A stretch of 64,000 nt of DNA from contig NZ_FMZU01000001.1 in assembly GCF_900101545.1 (NCBI RefSeq), positions 408,076 through 472,075 of the forward strand. Direction: 5' to 3'. The notes under the pieces were generated by a model that saw only the letters and a list, made by a program, of their open reading frames with translations, made no database searches and was not told where the DNA came from. Numbering within the stretch: position 1 is the stretch's first letter; every line of letters starts with the position of its first letter. The position numbers and the translations under genes were made by a program. The stretch comes from Variovorax sp. CF079 (lineage in GTDB: Bacteria; Pseudomonadota; Gammaproteobacteria; Burkholderiales; Burkholderiaceae_C). This document shows positions 20,801-28,973 of the stretch, piece after piece.

Positions 20801-21431
20801 GACGCAGGCGCCGGCGTGCGCGCCGCGCTACTGGGCGCGCGACTACTCCGGGCAGACGGGTTCCAAGCAGAACTGCAGCGGCACCTTGCCTGAGCCCTGG
20901 CCGGTGGTGGTGTGGCTGCGCGATCGGCTCACCGGGCCGCCCGACGTGCAGGTCGCCGCCGCGCCGCCGCCAGTCGTGCAGGGGGCGCAGCCGCCCTACA
21001 TGCCGCAGCCAGCCCAGAACGGCGAAGCGCCGGCGAACGGCACGCCTCCCGCGCCCGCCGCAGTCGCGCCGCCGCCGGCCGGCGTGTGCAACGACACCGT
21101 GGTCTACATCCAGACCTACGGCTCCGCGCTGCGCGACAAGGCCCGCGCGTGGCGCGGACCCTGGCGCGCGCTGGGCGCTTCGGTGCCGCCGATGGAGGAC
21201 GTGCTCAGCACCTCGCGCCGGGCCGGACGCTCGCCGCCCACTGGCCATCCCGAGCCCAGCGTGATCATCCGCGACGAGACGGCGCGCGCCTGCGCGCAGG
21301 CCCTGGTCCAGACCGCCGCCTCGCCGACCGGCCAGCCCTGGGTCATCAAGCTGCTGCCGCGCTCGATCAAGGCGGCGCCCGGCGCGATCGAGGTGTGGCT
21401 GCCGCGGAGCAAGGACGCGTCGGCGGGCTGA
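17877..21431 (+). CDS. Very large membrane patatin-like phospholipase
   Basis: This 1184-residue protein has the patatin oxyanion motif LSGGGIRSATF near residue 32. The nucleophile elbow is TVSGGGYIG (Ser64) and the catalytic Asp is in SDGGHFENTGAY (Asp636), so the dyad is complete. Between them lie about eight transmembrane segments, roughly residues 130-430. A further hydrophobic stretch near 845 precedes a Cys-rich, Pro/Ala-rich C-terminal region. AGGAG lies 8 bases before the ATG. Predicted activity is lipid acyl hydrolysis at the inner membrane; substrate and role are unknown. Confidence 0.82.
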   Translation: MDDTIQELVATRRKALAGVDDGRRPWGLALSGGGIRSATFCLGLMKALAARRQLLKFDLVSTVSGGGYIGATLGRLCTEAKSADEVRDIERALGDVDRARFGWWLRSNGRYLIPGGLRDTLFASALYLRNLLGTHIEIAIAAGLIGMVLAAINLLLWDTVFRAVDLNSLPSDAQAGVTDLASVQSVRLLVQWSTQWPTLWFTLVGPFIASVVLACAYWSVRDKPSTSSVLLQVAMWCALGAGACWIGPRLVRHYSGPLWLAPTFVAFALCWVVALLWVLWRSSKRTPAQLRNELTEGLAAVINSALLIVMLGLLDRSAWWLAAETQRERASYGAALLIVAAALRGVLPMLLSQKRQAPGIGKTLMLTLASLFGLLLAFCLAAWWVGVVYSVVLLPVFTPEGLDFSRGWVWLGTIAVIVGSYALVTGRNFGFLNVSSLHMFYKARIVRGYLGAANAKRLGASPTDAVSGLEPPRVPVGEVDARDDISQLRYAPHLHGGPVHLANVCINQTHDPKQRLFNRDRKSQPLTIGPLGWMQAGGANWAQAHGDGALTLGAWTAISGAAFAPGLGRLTKRGIAALSVFAGLRLGYWWNSAEAGIVQRGAAVHASPLLMKTRFMLLECFGAFPGSSSANWYLSDGGHFENTGAYALLRQQASLIVIADCGADPEYRFCDLEILIRRARIDLNAEITFMKPRPGADWAHLGAFGSLNDLASPHSQACLALAQVRYASGATGQIVLVKPNVSAALPVDLVNFKAANPLFPQQPTTDQFFDEAQWESYFRLGAEIGSRLEGEMLDQVAMGAPGLFVPDDGQAQPAARAADADSDDKDGAAAPTAGAMSRLQARVMKAGAVTASVGLGTAATFGVAAWQGIDSWRVQRAETQKAENSAFKDLTELWARLRAGAATTSEAPALLAAELLRTGDLLCRDGSENFMAKFRLSVRIVDDAKQACTNEAPEQRTPACARLLDPGNGIDCLQPTQAPACAPRYWARDYSGQTGSKQNCSGTLPEPWPVVVWLRDRLTGPPDVQVAAAPPPVVQGAQPPYMPQPAQNGEAPANGTPPAPAAVAPPPAGVCNDTVVYIQTYGSALRDKARAWRGPWRALGASVPPMEDVLSTSRRAGRSPPTGHPEPSVIIRDETARACAQALVQTAASPTGQPWVIKLLPRSIKAAPGAIEVWLPRSKDASAG

Positions 21432-21468
21432 TGAAACCCGTCGTGCAGCGGAACATTCGCTCCGAGCT

Positions 21469-21490
21469 TAGGGCCCGTTAACAGGCCCTA
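21469..21490. terminator. Hairpin between convergent genes
   Basis: TTAGGGCC and GGCCCTA form a stem around CGTTAACA, between the patatin gene and the converging CorA-like gene, and the right arm includes the latter's stop codon. No T run follows on either strand, so a terminator role is likely but not certain. Confidence 0.4.
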
Positions 21491-23191
21491 GTCCGACCCC
21501 GGCCGCCAGACCCGCATCAGCACCGCCAGCTTGGTGCGGAAGGTATGGCGCTCGTCCGAGAGCGCATCCAGAAAGTCCGACAGCCGCTTCGACTTGACCA
21601 TGGTGTAGACCGTGAGGCAGGTGGTCAGCACGCCCACCACGGCAAACCACACCAGCTTGCGCGCCAGCGGCGCCTCGGCCTCGGCCAGCAGGTTCATGCC
21701 GAGGAAGCCGGTGGTGATGGTGCCGATCAGGCCGAACAGCGTGACCACCGTGAGCCGCACCACCGTGTTGGCCTGGCGGCGCAGGCTGTCGGCGTCGAGA
21801 TACGTGTTCATGTCGGCGATGCGCACCTTGACCTCCTCGTAGAGCGGATCGAGCCCGAGGTGCGTGGTGCACAGGTGCGACAGCGCGCGCACCTGCGCCT
21901 GTTCCGAGATCTCGTGGAACCAGTAGCGGTGCGTGAAGCGAAGAAAGCCCTCGAAGCTTGTGCGGATCGCGCGCTTGAAACGCTTGACGCTGGCCACGTC
22001 GTGTATGTTGAGCATGCGCAGCGCCTCGACCAGGCGATCGGAGAACATCAGCAGCGCGGCCTTCTGGAAATGCGCGATCAGGAACAGCAGGAAGTGCTGG
22101 TGCCGGAACTGCGCCAGCACGCCGCGGTCGCGGCAGCAGAAGAATTCGGAGTGCGCGTCGCCGACCACGATGAGCGCGCGGCCGTTGCACATGTAGCGCG
22201 TGTTGGGCGCGGCCCCGGCATCGACCCAGAAGCGGTCGTAGCAGTATTTCTGCTCGAAGTCGGCCACGTGCTCTTCGGCATAAGGCAGGGGGCCGGAGCC
22301 GCCGACCGCAGGCTCGGCCGCGCCCGTGACCAGGGCCAGGCGGACGAAGTCGTTGCGCGAGAGCCGGCGCGGGTCGTCGAGCGAGAGGTAGGCCATCACC
22401 GGCATGCGGTAGTACTCGAGCTGGCGGAAGCGCAGCTCGCCCGGCTGCTCCGAATGGTCGCTCACCAGCGGCTGCATCAGCCAGGCCCAGTGCGCAGCAA
22501 TGCGCGGCGCGCGGTGCTCGGCCACGTGCGAGAGAAAGGCCTCGCGGTTCTGCACGTCGGAACTCGAAAGCACGCTGCCGTCGCTGCCCAGCCACTCGAC
22601 GCTATGCATGCAATGCAGCGCAGCGCCCTGGGCATCCCAGCCGCCGGGATAGGCGCGGCCGAAGCGGTAGAGGATTTCCTGCGCCAGCGGCAGGCTCAGG
22701 TCGTCGGCGCCGACCTCCATGTTGAGCAGCACCACGTCGACGTCGTAGAAGAAGTACAGGTCGACATGCACCACCTGCAGCACGACGGGCGCATCGCCGG
22801 GCCGGGCCACCACGCGCACGGCGGCGATGTCGCGCCGGCGGAAAATGCGCATCGGCGAGTCGCCGCCGTCGGGGCCCCCGGACTGGCGCCGCGCGCGGCC
22901 TTCGCCGTAGAGGAAGCGCTGCACGTAGGGCAGGAAGCTCACGAACTCGTTGTAGTGGCGCTCGTGGAAGCGCTCGCTGTCGCCCGTGTACTCGTCGATC
23001 TCCTCGCGCCAGGGAGAAGCGTCGCCGAGCTCGTGCAGCACGTCCCAGGGGCTGCGGTGCGCGTGGCGGGGCTGCGTCGTCGGCATCAGCCGCAGGGGCC
23101 ACAACAGGGCCTGGCGCAGATGGCGCACGGTGGGCGCGGCGCCCGCACTTTCGCCCTGTGTCGCGGTGTCCGGCAGGGTGGTGGTCAGCAT
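21488..23191 (-). CDS. Large CorA-like membrane protein
   Basis: This 567-residue protein has two C-terminal transmembrane helices (about 478-510 and 518-543). The sequence GFLGMNLLA at the end of the first contains the GMN signature of CorA-type magnesium and divalent cation channels. The roughly 470-residue soluble part is much longer than in classical CorA (about 240-260 residues) and includes a long coiled segment just before the membrane. The ATG at 23191 is preferred over an upstream in-frame extension. Ion specificity is unknown. Confidence 0.75.
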   Translation of the reverse strand: MLTTTLPDTATQGESAGAAPTVRHLRQALLWPLRLMPTTQPRHAHRSPWDVLHELGDASPWREEIDEYTGDSERFHERHYNEFVSFLPYVQRFLYGEGRARRQSGGPDGGDSPMRIFRRRDIAAVRVVARPGDAPVVLQVVHVDLYFFYDVDVVLLNMEVGADDLSLPLAQEILYRFGRAYPGGWDAQGAALHCMHSVEWLGSDGSVLSSSDVQNREAFLSHVAEHRAPRIAAHWAWLMQPLVSDHSEQPGELRFRQLEYYRMPVMAYLSLDDPRRLSRNDFVRLALVTGAAEPAVGGSGPLPYAEEHVADFEQKYCYDRFWVDAGAAPNTRYMCNGRALIVVGDAHSEFFCCRDRGVLAQFRHQHFLLFLIAHFQKAALLMFSDRLVEALRMLNIHDVASVKRFKRAIRTSFEGFLRFTHRYWFHEISEQAQVRALSHLCTTHLGLDPLYEEVKVRIADMNTYLDADSLRRQANTVVRLTVVTLFGLIGTITTGFLGMNLLAEAEAPLARKLVWFAVVGVLTTCLTVYTMVKSKRLSDFLDALSDERHTFRTKLAVLMRVWRPGSD

Positions 23192-23241
23192 CGTGCGAGT
23201 GTAGGCAGAAGGCCGACTAGGGGAAATCCCTGATGTGGTGC

Positions 23242-23255
23242 TGAAACCGGTTTCA
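23242..23255. promoter_or_regulatory. PtxS-type operator (perfect 14-bp palindrome)
   Basis: TGAAACCGGTTTCA is a perfect palindrome 43 bases before the first gene of the 2-ketogluconate operon. As I recall the literature, this is the same sequence reported as the PtxS binding site in Pseudomonas. A ptxS-like LacI-family gene ends the operon at 29999. Repression relieved by 2-ketogluconate is the expected logic. Confidence 0.82.
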
Positions 23256-23298
23256 TACACTTCGTTCCCTCGTATCGAAGTCTTGTCTCCAGAGCGGG

Positions 23299-23997
23299 AT
23301 GCACCATCCCGAACTTGCCTCCCCCGTGAACTACCAATTCCAGTTCGACGCTGTCTTTGCCGCGTGGCCGCTGCTCTTGAAAGGCACCTGGATCACCATC
23401 CAGCTCTCGCTCGTCGCCACGCTGCTGGGCCTGGTGGTGGCCATCTTCTGCGCCTGGGGCAAGACCTCGGGGCCGGGCTGGCTGCGCTTCATCGTGAACG
23501 CGTACATCGAGGTGATCCGCAACACGCCCTTCCTGGTGCAGCTGTTCTTCTTTTTCTTCGCGCTGCCGGCCATCGGGCTGCGCTGGTCGCCCTACACGGC
23601 CGCGCTCACCGCGATGGTGGTCAACCTCGGCGCCTATGCGGCCGAGATCGTCCGCGCCGGCATCGAGTCGATTCCCAAGGGCCAGATCGAGGCGGGCAGG
23701 GCGCTCAACCTCAAGCCCTGGGAAATCTTCCGCTTCGTCATCATCAAGCCGGCGCTCAAGGCCATCTACCCTGCGCTCACCAGCCAGTTCATTTTGCTGA
23801 TGCTGAGCTCGGCGGTGGTGTCGGTGATCTCGGCCGACGACCTGACCTCGGTCGCCGCCAACCTGCAGTCGCAGACCTTCCGCAGCTTCGAGATCTACAT
23901 CGTGGTCGCCGCCATCTACCTGGCGCTGGCGCTCGCGTTCTCGGCGCTGTTCAAGCTGATTTACCGGCGCACCCTCAACTATCCGGATCGGCGCTGA
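23299..23997 (+). CDS. ABC transporter permease, polar amino acid (HisMQ) type
   Basis: This 232-residue inner-membrane permease has about five helices. The coupling-loop region is NLGAYAAEIVRAGIESIPKGQIEAGRAL, which docks the ATPase. The family normally moves polar amino acids, but here the gene heads an operon for 2-ketogluconate breakdown, downstream of a PtxS-type operator. The second permease starts five bases after its stop. Confidence 0.93.
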   Translation: MHHPELASPVNYQFQFDAVFAAWPLLLKGTWITIQLSLVATLLGLVVAIFCAWGKTSGPGWLRFIVNAYIEVIRNTPFLVQLFFFFFALPAIGLRWSPYTAALTAMVVNLGAYAAEIVRAGIESIPKGQIEAGRALNLKPWEIFRFVIIKPALKAIYPALTSQFILLMLSSAVVSVISADDLTSVAANLQSQTFRSFEIYIVVAAIYLALALAFSALFKLIYRRTLNYPDRR

Positions 23998-24002
23998 CCA
24001 CC

Positions 24003-24656
24003 ATGCGTACCTTCGGTTATCCAGAGTTCCTGTTCATCCTTGAAGCGGCCAAGTGGACGCTGGCGCTGTCGCTGATCGCCTTCGTAGGCGGCGCCATCCT
24101 CGGGCTCGTGATCGCGCTGGCCCGCACCTCGGACAGCAAGACCGCGCGTCTTCTTTCCACCGGCTTCATCCAGATCTTCCAGGGCACGCCGCTGTTGCTG
24201 CAGCTCTTCCTGATCTTCTTCGGCGCGCCGGTGCTCGGCTTCGATATCAACCCGTGGATCGCGGCCGGCGTGGCGCTCGTCCTCAACAGCGCGGCCTTCC
24301 TCGGCGAGATCTGGCGCGGCTGCATCGAGGCCATTCCGCGCGGCCAGTGGGAGGCAGCACAGGCGCTCAACCTCGGCTACGCGAGCCGCATGCGCGACGT
24401 GGTGCTGCCGCAGGCCTTCAAGATCGCGTTGCCGCCGACCGTGGGCTACGTGGTGCAGATCATCAAGGGCACTTCGCTGGCCGCGATCATCGGCTTCACC
24501 GAGATCACGCGCGCCGGCCAGATCATCAACAACGCGACCTTCCAGCCGCTCTACGTGTTCACGACAGTGGCGGCGATCTACTTCGTCATCTGCTGGCCGC
24601 TGTCGCTGGCGGCCGCGCGCATGGAACGCCGGCGCGCCCGGGCGCTCGCGCGCTGA
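24003..24656 (+). CDS. ABC transporter permease, polar amino acid (HisMQ) type
   Basis: This is the 217-residue partner of the preceding permease. It shows the start FLFILEAAKWTLALSLIAF, the conserved FQGTPLLLQLFLIFFG, and the coupling loop GEIWRGCIEAIPRGQWEAAQAL. Together with the previous gene it forms a heterodimeric membrane channel. It ends 46 bases before the substrate-binding protein gene. Confidence 0.93.
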   Translation: MRTFGYPEFLFILEAAKWTLALSLIAFVGGAILGLVIALARTSDSKTARLLSTGFIQIFQGTPLLLQLFLIFFGAPVLGFDINPWIAAGVALVLNSAAFLGEIWRGCIEAIPRGQWEAAQALNLGYASRMRDVVLPQAFKIALPPTVGYVVQIIKGTSLAAIIGFTEITRAGQIINNATFQPLYVFTTVAAIYFVICWPLSLAAARMERRRARALAR

Positions 24657-24702
24657 GCTTGTTTCTCTTTTCGTTTCTGTCCTCAACCCAGGAGACTTCG
24701 AC

Positions 24703-25500
24703 ATGACCTTCTTCACCACCCGCCGTGCGGCCGTCGCAGCGCTCGGCCTCGGCGCCGCACTGACCGCCTTCGCACCCTTCGCATCGGCCCAGACCATGGC
24801 CGACATCAAGAAGAAGGGCGAGATCACGATCGGCATGCTGGTCGACTTCCCGCCCTACGGCACGACCAATGCCAAGAACGAGCCCGACGGCTACGACGCC
24901 GACGTCACCAAGCTGCTGGCCAAAGACTGGGGCGTGAAAGCCAACATCGTGCCGGTCACCGGCCCGAACCGCATTCCCTTCCTGCTCACCAACAAGGTCG
25001 ACCTGCTGGTCGCCTCGCTGGCCGTGACGCCCGAACGTGCCAAGCAGGTGCAGTTCTCGCAGCCCTACGCGGCCGCGACCATCGTGCTCTACGGCAAGAC
25101 CGGCGCCAACATCAAGAGCGCGGCCGACCTGAAGGGCCAGCGCGTGGGCGTGGCCCGCGCCAGCACGCAGGACGTGGCGGTGACCAAGGCCGCGCCCGAA
25201 GGCACCGAGATCCGCCGCTTCGACGACGACGCCTCGGCCATGCAGGCGCTGATGTCGGGCCAGGTCGATGCGATCGGCTGCTCCGTCACGGTGGCGGCGC
25301 AGATCGCCAAGCGGGTGCCGCCCAAGACCTTCGAAAACAAGTTCACGCTGGTGCAGCAGGCCATGGCGGTGGCGATGCGCCCGGGCCAGGACGACCTGCT
25401 GAAGAACGTGAACGAGTTCGTGCAGAAGAACACGGCCAACGGCGAGCTCAACAAGCTTTACAACAAGTGGCTCCAGACCGATCTGCCGAAATTGAACTAA
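24703..25500 (+). CDS. Periplasmic substrate-binding protein of the ABC importer
   Basis: This 265-residue family 3 solute-binding protein has a signal peptide cut after about residue 29 (ASAQ). The domain starts [15 protein letters not shown] and includes the family segment [40 protein letters not shown] precedes the ATG at a good distance. Family relatives bind amino acids. A sugar-acid ligand, 2-ketogluconate, is inferred only from the operon. Confidence 0.92.
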   Translation: MTFFTTRRAAVAALGLGAALTAFAPFASAQTMADIKKKGEITIGMLVDFPPYGTTNAKNEPDGYDADVTKLLAKDWGVKANIVPVTGPNRIPFLLTNKVDLLVASLAVTPERAKQVQFSQPYAAATIVLYGKTGANIKSAADLKGQRVGVARASTQDVAVTKAAPEGTEIRRFDDDASAMQALMSGQVDAIGCSVTVAAQIAKRVPPKTFENKFTLVQQAMAVAMRPGQDDLLKNVNEFVQKNTANGELNKLYNKWLQTDLPKLN

Positions 25501-25505
25501 GCCCC

Positions 25506-26285
25506 ATGACGGACGCAGTCACGACCCACGCCGGCACGGAATCGATCATCCGGCTCGAGGCGGTGAACAAGTGGTACGGCACTTTCCAGGTGCTGACCGA
25601 CATCGATCTCTCGGTGCGCACCGGCGAACGCATCGTGATCTGCGGGCCCTCGGGTTCGGGCAAGTCGACGTTGATCCGCTGCATCAACCGGCTAGAGACG
25701 GTGCAGAAGGGCGAGATCGTGGTCGACGGCATCGAGCTCACCGCCGGCGGCAAGAACGTCGACGCGGTGCGCGCCGAGGTCGGCATGGTGTTCCAGCAGT
25801 TCAACCTGTTCCCGCACCTCACGATCCTGCAGAACTGCACGCTGGCGCCGATGCGCTCGCGCGGCATGAGCAAGGAAGAGGCCGAGGAGGTGGCGATGAA
25901 GTACCTCACGCGCGTGCGCATTCCCGAGCAGGCGCACAAGTACCCGAGCCAGCTGTCCGGCGGCCAGCAGCAGCGCGTGGCGATCGCGCGTGCGCTGTGC
26001 ATGTCGCCCAAGATCATGCTGTTCGACGAGCCCACTTCGGCGCTGGATCCCGAGATGGTCAAGGAGGTGCTCGACACCATGATCGGCCTGGCCGAGGACG
26101 GCATGACCATGCTGTGCGTCACGCACGAGATGGGCTTTGCGCGCAGCGTGGCCGACCGCGTGATCTTCATGGCCGACGGCAAGATCGTCGAACAGGCGCC
26201 GCCGGGCGAGTTCTTCGGCAGCCCGAAGCACGAGAAGACGCGCCAATTCCTCGGCCAAATTCTCAGCTCGCATCAAGCACACTGA
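25506..26285 (+). CDS. ABC transporter ATP-binding protein, polar amino acid type
   Basis: The 259-residue ATPase of the importer has Walker [11 protein letters not shown]-loop [10 protein letters not shown], signature LSGGQQQR, Walker [13 protein letters not shown] and switch His in CVTHEMGFA. All motifs are intact. I start at ATG 25506; a longer frame begins upstream but overlaps the binding-protein gene. The kguE-like gene follows after three bases. Confidence 0.95.
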   Translation: MTDAVTTHAGTESIIRLEAVNKWYGTFQVLTDIDLSVRTGERIVICGPSGSGKSTLIRCINRLETVQKGEIVVDGIELTAGGKNVDAVRAEVGMVFQQFNLFPHLTILQNCTLAPMRSRGMSKEEAEEVAMKYLTRVRIPEQAHKYPSQLSGGQQQRVAIARALCMSPKIMLFDEPTSALDPEMVKEVLDTMIGLAEDGMTMLCVTHEMGFARSVADRVIFMADGKIVEQAPPGEFFGSPKHEKTRQFLGQILSSHQAH

Positions 26286-26288
26286 GCG

Positions 26289-27029
26289 ATGCCTCAAGTA
26301 CTGATCTCTCTGTCGTCCTTCGGCGCGGCCGAGGTGGGGCGGCACGGCCAGCTGTGGTGTGCGCAACTGGCCATGGCGGCCGGCGCCGACAGCGTCGAGG
26401 TGCGCGGCGAATTGCTGCGCGATCCTGCGGCCGAACTGCCTGCGCTCGCGGGCCTTGCTTCGGTCTACTCCAGTCCCGAAGGTCTCTGGGCCGAGGGTGG
26501 CTTGCTCGACAGCGCTGCACTCGCGCGCGGCCTCGCCGCCGCGACCATGCTGGGCGCGCGCCGGCTCAAGATGGCCATCGGCGACTTTCGCGCGTCCTCG
26601 CACGGCGCGCTGGCCGGCCTGCGCTCGCGGCTTGCCGAGACGCCGATCGAACTCGTGATCGAGAACGACCAGACCGTGTCGGCCGGCACGCTGCCCGCGC
26701 TGCAAAGCTTCTTCGATGCGGCCGACCATGCCGGGCTCGATCTCGGCATGACCTTCGACATGGGCAACTGGCACTGGATCGGCGAATGCCCGCTGCAGGC
26801 GGCCCAGGCGCTGGCCCCGCGCGTGCGCTACGTGCATTGCAAGGGGGTTCAGCGCCTGCCGGCCAAATGGGTCGCGGTGCCGCTGGCCGAATCCGCCGCG
26901 CCCTGGCGCGCCGTGCTGCGCGCCTTGCCGGCCGAGGTGCCGCACGCAATCGAATACCCTCTGATCGGCGACGATTTGCTCGCCATCACGCGCGACCAGA
27001 TTGCGCATATCCGAGCATTGCGAACATGA
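26289..27029 (+). CDS. kguE: KguE-like sugar phosphate isomerase/epimerase (TIM barrel)
   Basis: This 246-residue xylose-isomerase-like TIM barrel has metal-site strands IELVIENDQT, LGMTFDMGNWHW, RYVHCKG and the C-terminal HAIEYPLIGDD. In Pseudomonas, KguE is the first gene of the 2-ketogluconate operon and its reaction is poorly defined. Gene order here (kguE, kguK, kguD, then ptxS) supports the name. It overlaps kguK by four bases (ATGA). Confidence 0.8.
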   Translation: MPQVLISLSSFGAAEVGRHGQLWCAQLAMAAGADSVEVRGELLRDPAAELPALAGLASVYSSPEGLWAEGGLLDSAALARGLAAATMLGARRLKMAIGDFRASSHGALAGLRSRLAETPIELVIENDQTVSAGTLPALQSFFDAADHAGLDLGMTFDMGNWHWIGECPLQAAQALAPRVRYVHCKGVQRLPAKWVAVPLAESAAPWRAVLRALPAEVPHAIEYPLIGDDLLAITRDQIAHIRALRT

Positions 27030-27976
27030 CAAACCCTGCCTTCGACGTCGCGCTCTTCGGCGAGGCCATGCTCTTGCTGGTGGCCGACCAGCCTGGCCCG
27101 ATCGAGAACGCCACCGCCTTCCACAAGCGCACGGCCGGTGCCGAAACCAATGTCGCGATCGGCCTCGCGCGTTTGGGCCTCAAGGTCGGCTGGGCCAGCC
27201 GGCTCGGCACCGATTCGATGGGCCGCACGCTGCTCGCCACCATGCAGGGCGAAGGCATCGATTGCTCGCACGTGATCAGCGACCCGACGCAGCGCACCGG
27301 CTTCCAGTTCAAGGGCCGCGTGACCGACGGCAGCGACCCGCCGGTGGAATACCACCGCAAGGGTTCGGCCGCGAGCCACATGGGCCCGGCCGATGTTGAC
27401 GAGGCCTGGCTGCGCTCCGCGCGGCACCTGCATGCGACCGGCGTGTTCGCGGCCATCTCCGACACCAGCCTGCAGGCCGCGATCAAGAGCATGGAGGTGA
27501 TGCGCGCGGCCGGCCGCACGATCTCCTTCGATCCCAACCTGCGGCCCACGCTGTGGGCGTCGACCGAGGTGATGCGGCGTTCGATCAACGACCTCGCGGC
27601 CCGCGCCGACTGGGTGCTGCCCGGCGTTGAAGAGGGCCTGCTGCTCACCGGCGAGACGACGCCCGAGGGCGTGGCGCATTTCTATCGCGGGCTCGGCGCG
27701 AAGCTGGTGGTGGTCAAGCTCGGCGCCGAGGGCGCCTACTATGACGGCGATGTGGCCGGCACCGGGCGTATCGACGGTTTCCCGGTGGCGCAGGTGATCG
27801 ATACCGTGGGCGCCGGCGACGGCTTCGCGGTCGGCGTGGTCAGCGCGCTGCTGGAAGGCAGGACGGTGCCCGAGGCGGTGCGCCGCGCTGCCTGGATCGG
27901 CGCCCGCGCCGTGCAGGTGCTGGGCGATACCGAAGGCCTGCCGACGCGGGCGCAATTGAACGAAGCGAGGCTGTGA
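27026..27976 (+). CDS. kguK: 2-ketogluconate kinase (PfkB family)
   Basis: The 316-residue PfkB-type carbohydrate kinase is predicted to make 2-keto-6-phosphogluconate. Visible are the substrate segment TAGAETNVAIGLARLG, NLRPTLW in the middle, and the C-terminal signature DTVGAGDGFAVGVVSALL with the catalytic Asp. By sequence alone it could also be a 2-keto-3-deoxygluconate kinase (kdgK). The neighbouring kguE, kguD and ptxS-like genes favour kguK. It overlaps both neighbours slightly. Confidence 0.82.
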   Translation: MTNPAFDVALFGEAMLLLVADQPGPIENATAFHKRTAGAETNVAIGLARLGLKVGWASRLGTDSMGRTLLATMQGEGIDCSHVISDPTQRTGFQFKGRVTDGSDPPVEYHRKGSAASHMGPADVDEAWLRSARHLHATGVFAAISDTSLQAAIKSMEVMRAAGRTISFDPNLRPTLWASTEVMRRSINDLAARADWVLPGVEEGLLLTGETTPEGVAHFYRGLGAKLVVVKLGAEGAYYDGDVAGTGRIDGFPVAQVIDTVGAGDGFAVGVVSALLEGRTVPEAVRRAAWIGARAVQVLGDTEGLPTRAQLNEARL

Positions 27977-28959
27977 TGCGCAAGAAGGTGTTGGTCTTTC
28001 GCGAACTGCCTGACGACCAGCTCGCCCGCCTGCAGGCGGTGCACGAGGTCATGGTCGCCAATCCGCGCATCGCGGCCGAGCGCGAGGCCTTCGAGGCCGC
28101 GCTGCCGCTGGCCCAGGGGCTGATCGGTTCGAGCTATCCGGTGGACGATGCGCTGCTCGAACGCGCGCCCAAGCTCGAAGTGATCTCCAGCGTTTCGGTC
28201 GGCGTCGACAACTACGCGCTGGCTGCCCTGCATGCGCGCGGCATCATGCTGTGCCACACGCCCGGCGTGCTCGACGAGACGGTGGCCGACACCGTGTTCG
28301 CGCTGCTGATGGCAACCAGCCGCCGCGTGGTCGAGCTCTCCAACCTCGTGCGCGAGGGCCGCTGGACCGGGAACATCGGCGAGGATCTGTTCGGCTTCGA
28401 CGTGCACGGCAAGACGCTGGGCCTGCTGGGCTTCGGCCGCATCGGGCAGGCCATCGCGCGCCGTGCCGCTTTGGGCTTCGGCATGCCGGTGCTCTACCAC
28501 GCGAGGCGCCCGGTCGATCTGGCTGCTCAGTCGCCGGAGCTGCTGGGGCGCGCGATGCACACGCCGCTCGACGATCTGCTGGCGCGCGCCGACTTCGTGG
28601 TCGCGATGCTGCCGCTGTCGGACAGCACGCGCGGCATGATCGACGAGCGCGTGTTCGCTCTCATGAAGCCGGGCGCCATCTTCATCAACGGCGGCCGCGG
28701 CGCCACCGTGCAGGAACACGCGCTGCTCGCCGCGCTCGACCAGGGCAGCTTGCGCGCCGCCGGCCTCGACGTGTTCGCGACCGAGCCGCTGCCCGTGGAT
28801 TCGCCGCTCGCCACCCATCCGCGCGTGACGCCGCTGCCGCACATCGGCTCCGCCACGCACGAGACGCGGCATGCGATGGCCGAACTGGCCACCACCTACC
28901 TGCTGCAAGCGCTCGCGGGCGAGCGGCCGGCGGCGGTCTACGACACGGCCTTCGCTTGA
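27976..28959 (+). CDS. kguD: 2-keto-6-phosphogluconate reductase (D-2-hydroxyacid dehydrogenase family)
   Basis: This 327-residue NAD(P)-dependent dehydrogenase is predicted to reduce 2-keto-6-phosphogluconate to 6-phosphogluconate. The dinucleotide motif is GLLGFGRIGQAIA. The catalytic Arg is in SVSVGVDN-NGGRGATV segments, and the catalytic His is in LPHIGSATHETR. Its ATG shares the A of the kguK stop; a GTG sits one codon earlier. Other 2-hydroxyacid substrates remain possible by sequence. Confidence 0.83.
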   Translation: MRKKVLVFRELPDDQLARLQAVHEVMVANPRIAAEREAFEAALPLAQGLIGSSYPVDDALLERAPKLEVISSVSVGVDNYALAALHARGIMLCHTPGVLDETVADTVFALLMATSRRVVELSNLVREGRWTGNIGEDLFGFDVHGKTLGLLGFGRIGQAIARRAALGFGMPVLYHARRPVDLAAQSPELLGRAMHTPLDDLLARADFVVAMLPLSDSTRGMIDERVFALMKPGAIFINGGRGATVQEHALLAALDQGSLRAAGLDVFATEPLPVDSPLATHPRVTPLPHIGSATHETRHAMAELATTYLLQALAGERPAAVYDTAFA

Positions 28960-28973
28960 ACGCGCGACCGCCC

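Noticed and set aside
16677..21248. A minus-strand frame open for 4.5 kb through the MBL-fold gene and beneath the patatin gene
   Set aside because: Only its end, from ATG 17771, encodes a real protein. The upstream part is an antisense shadow rich in Arg, Gln and His.
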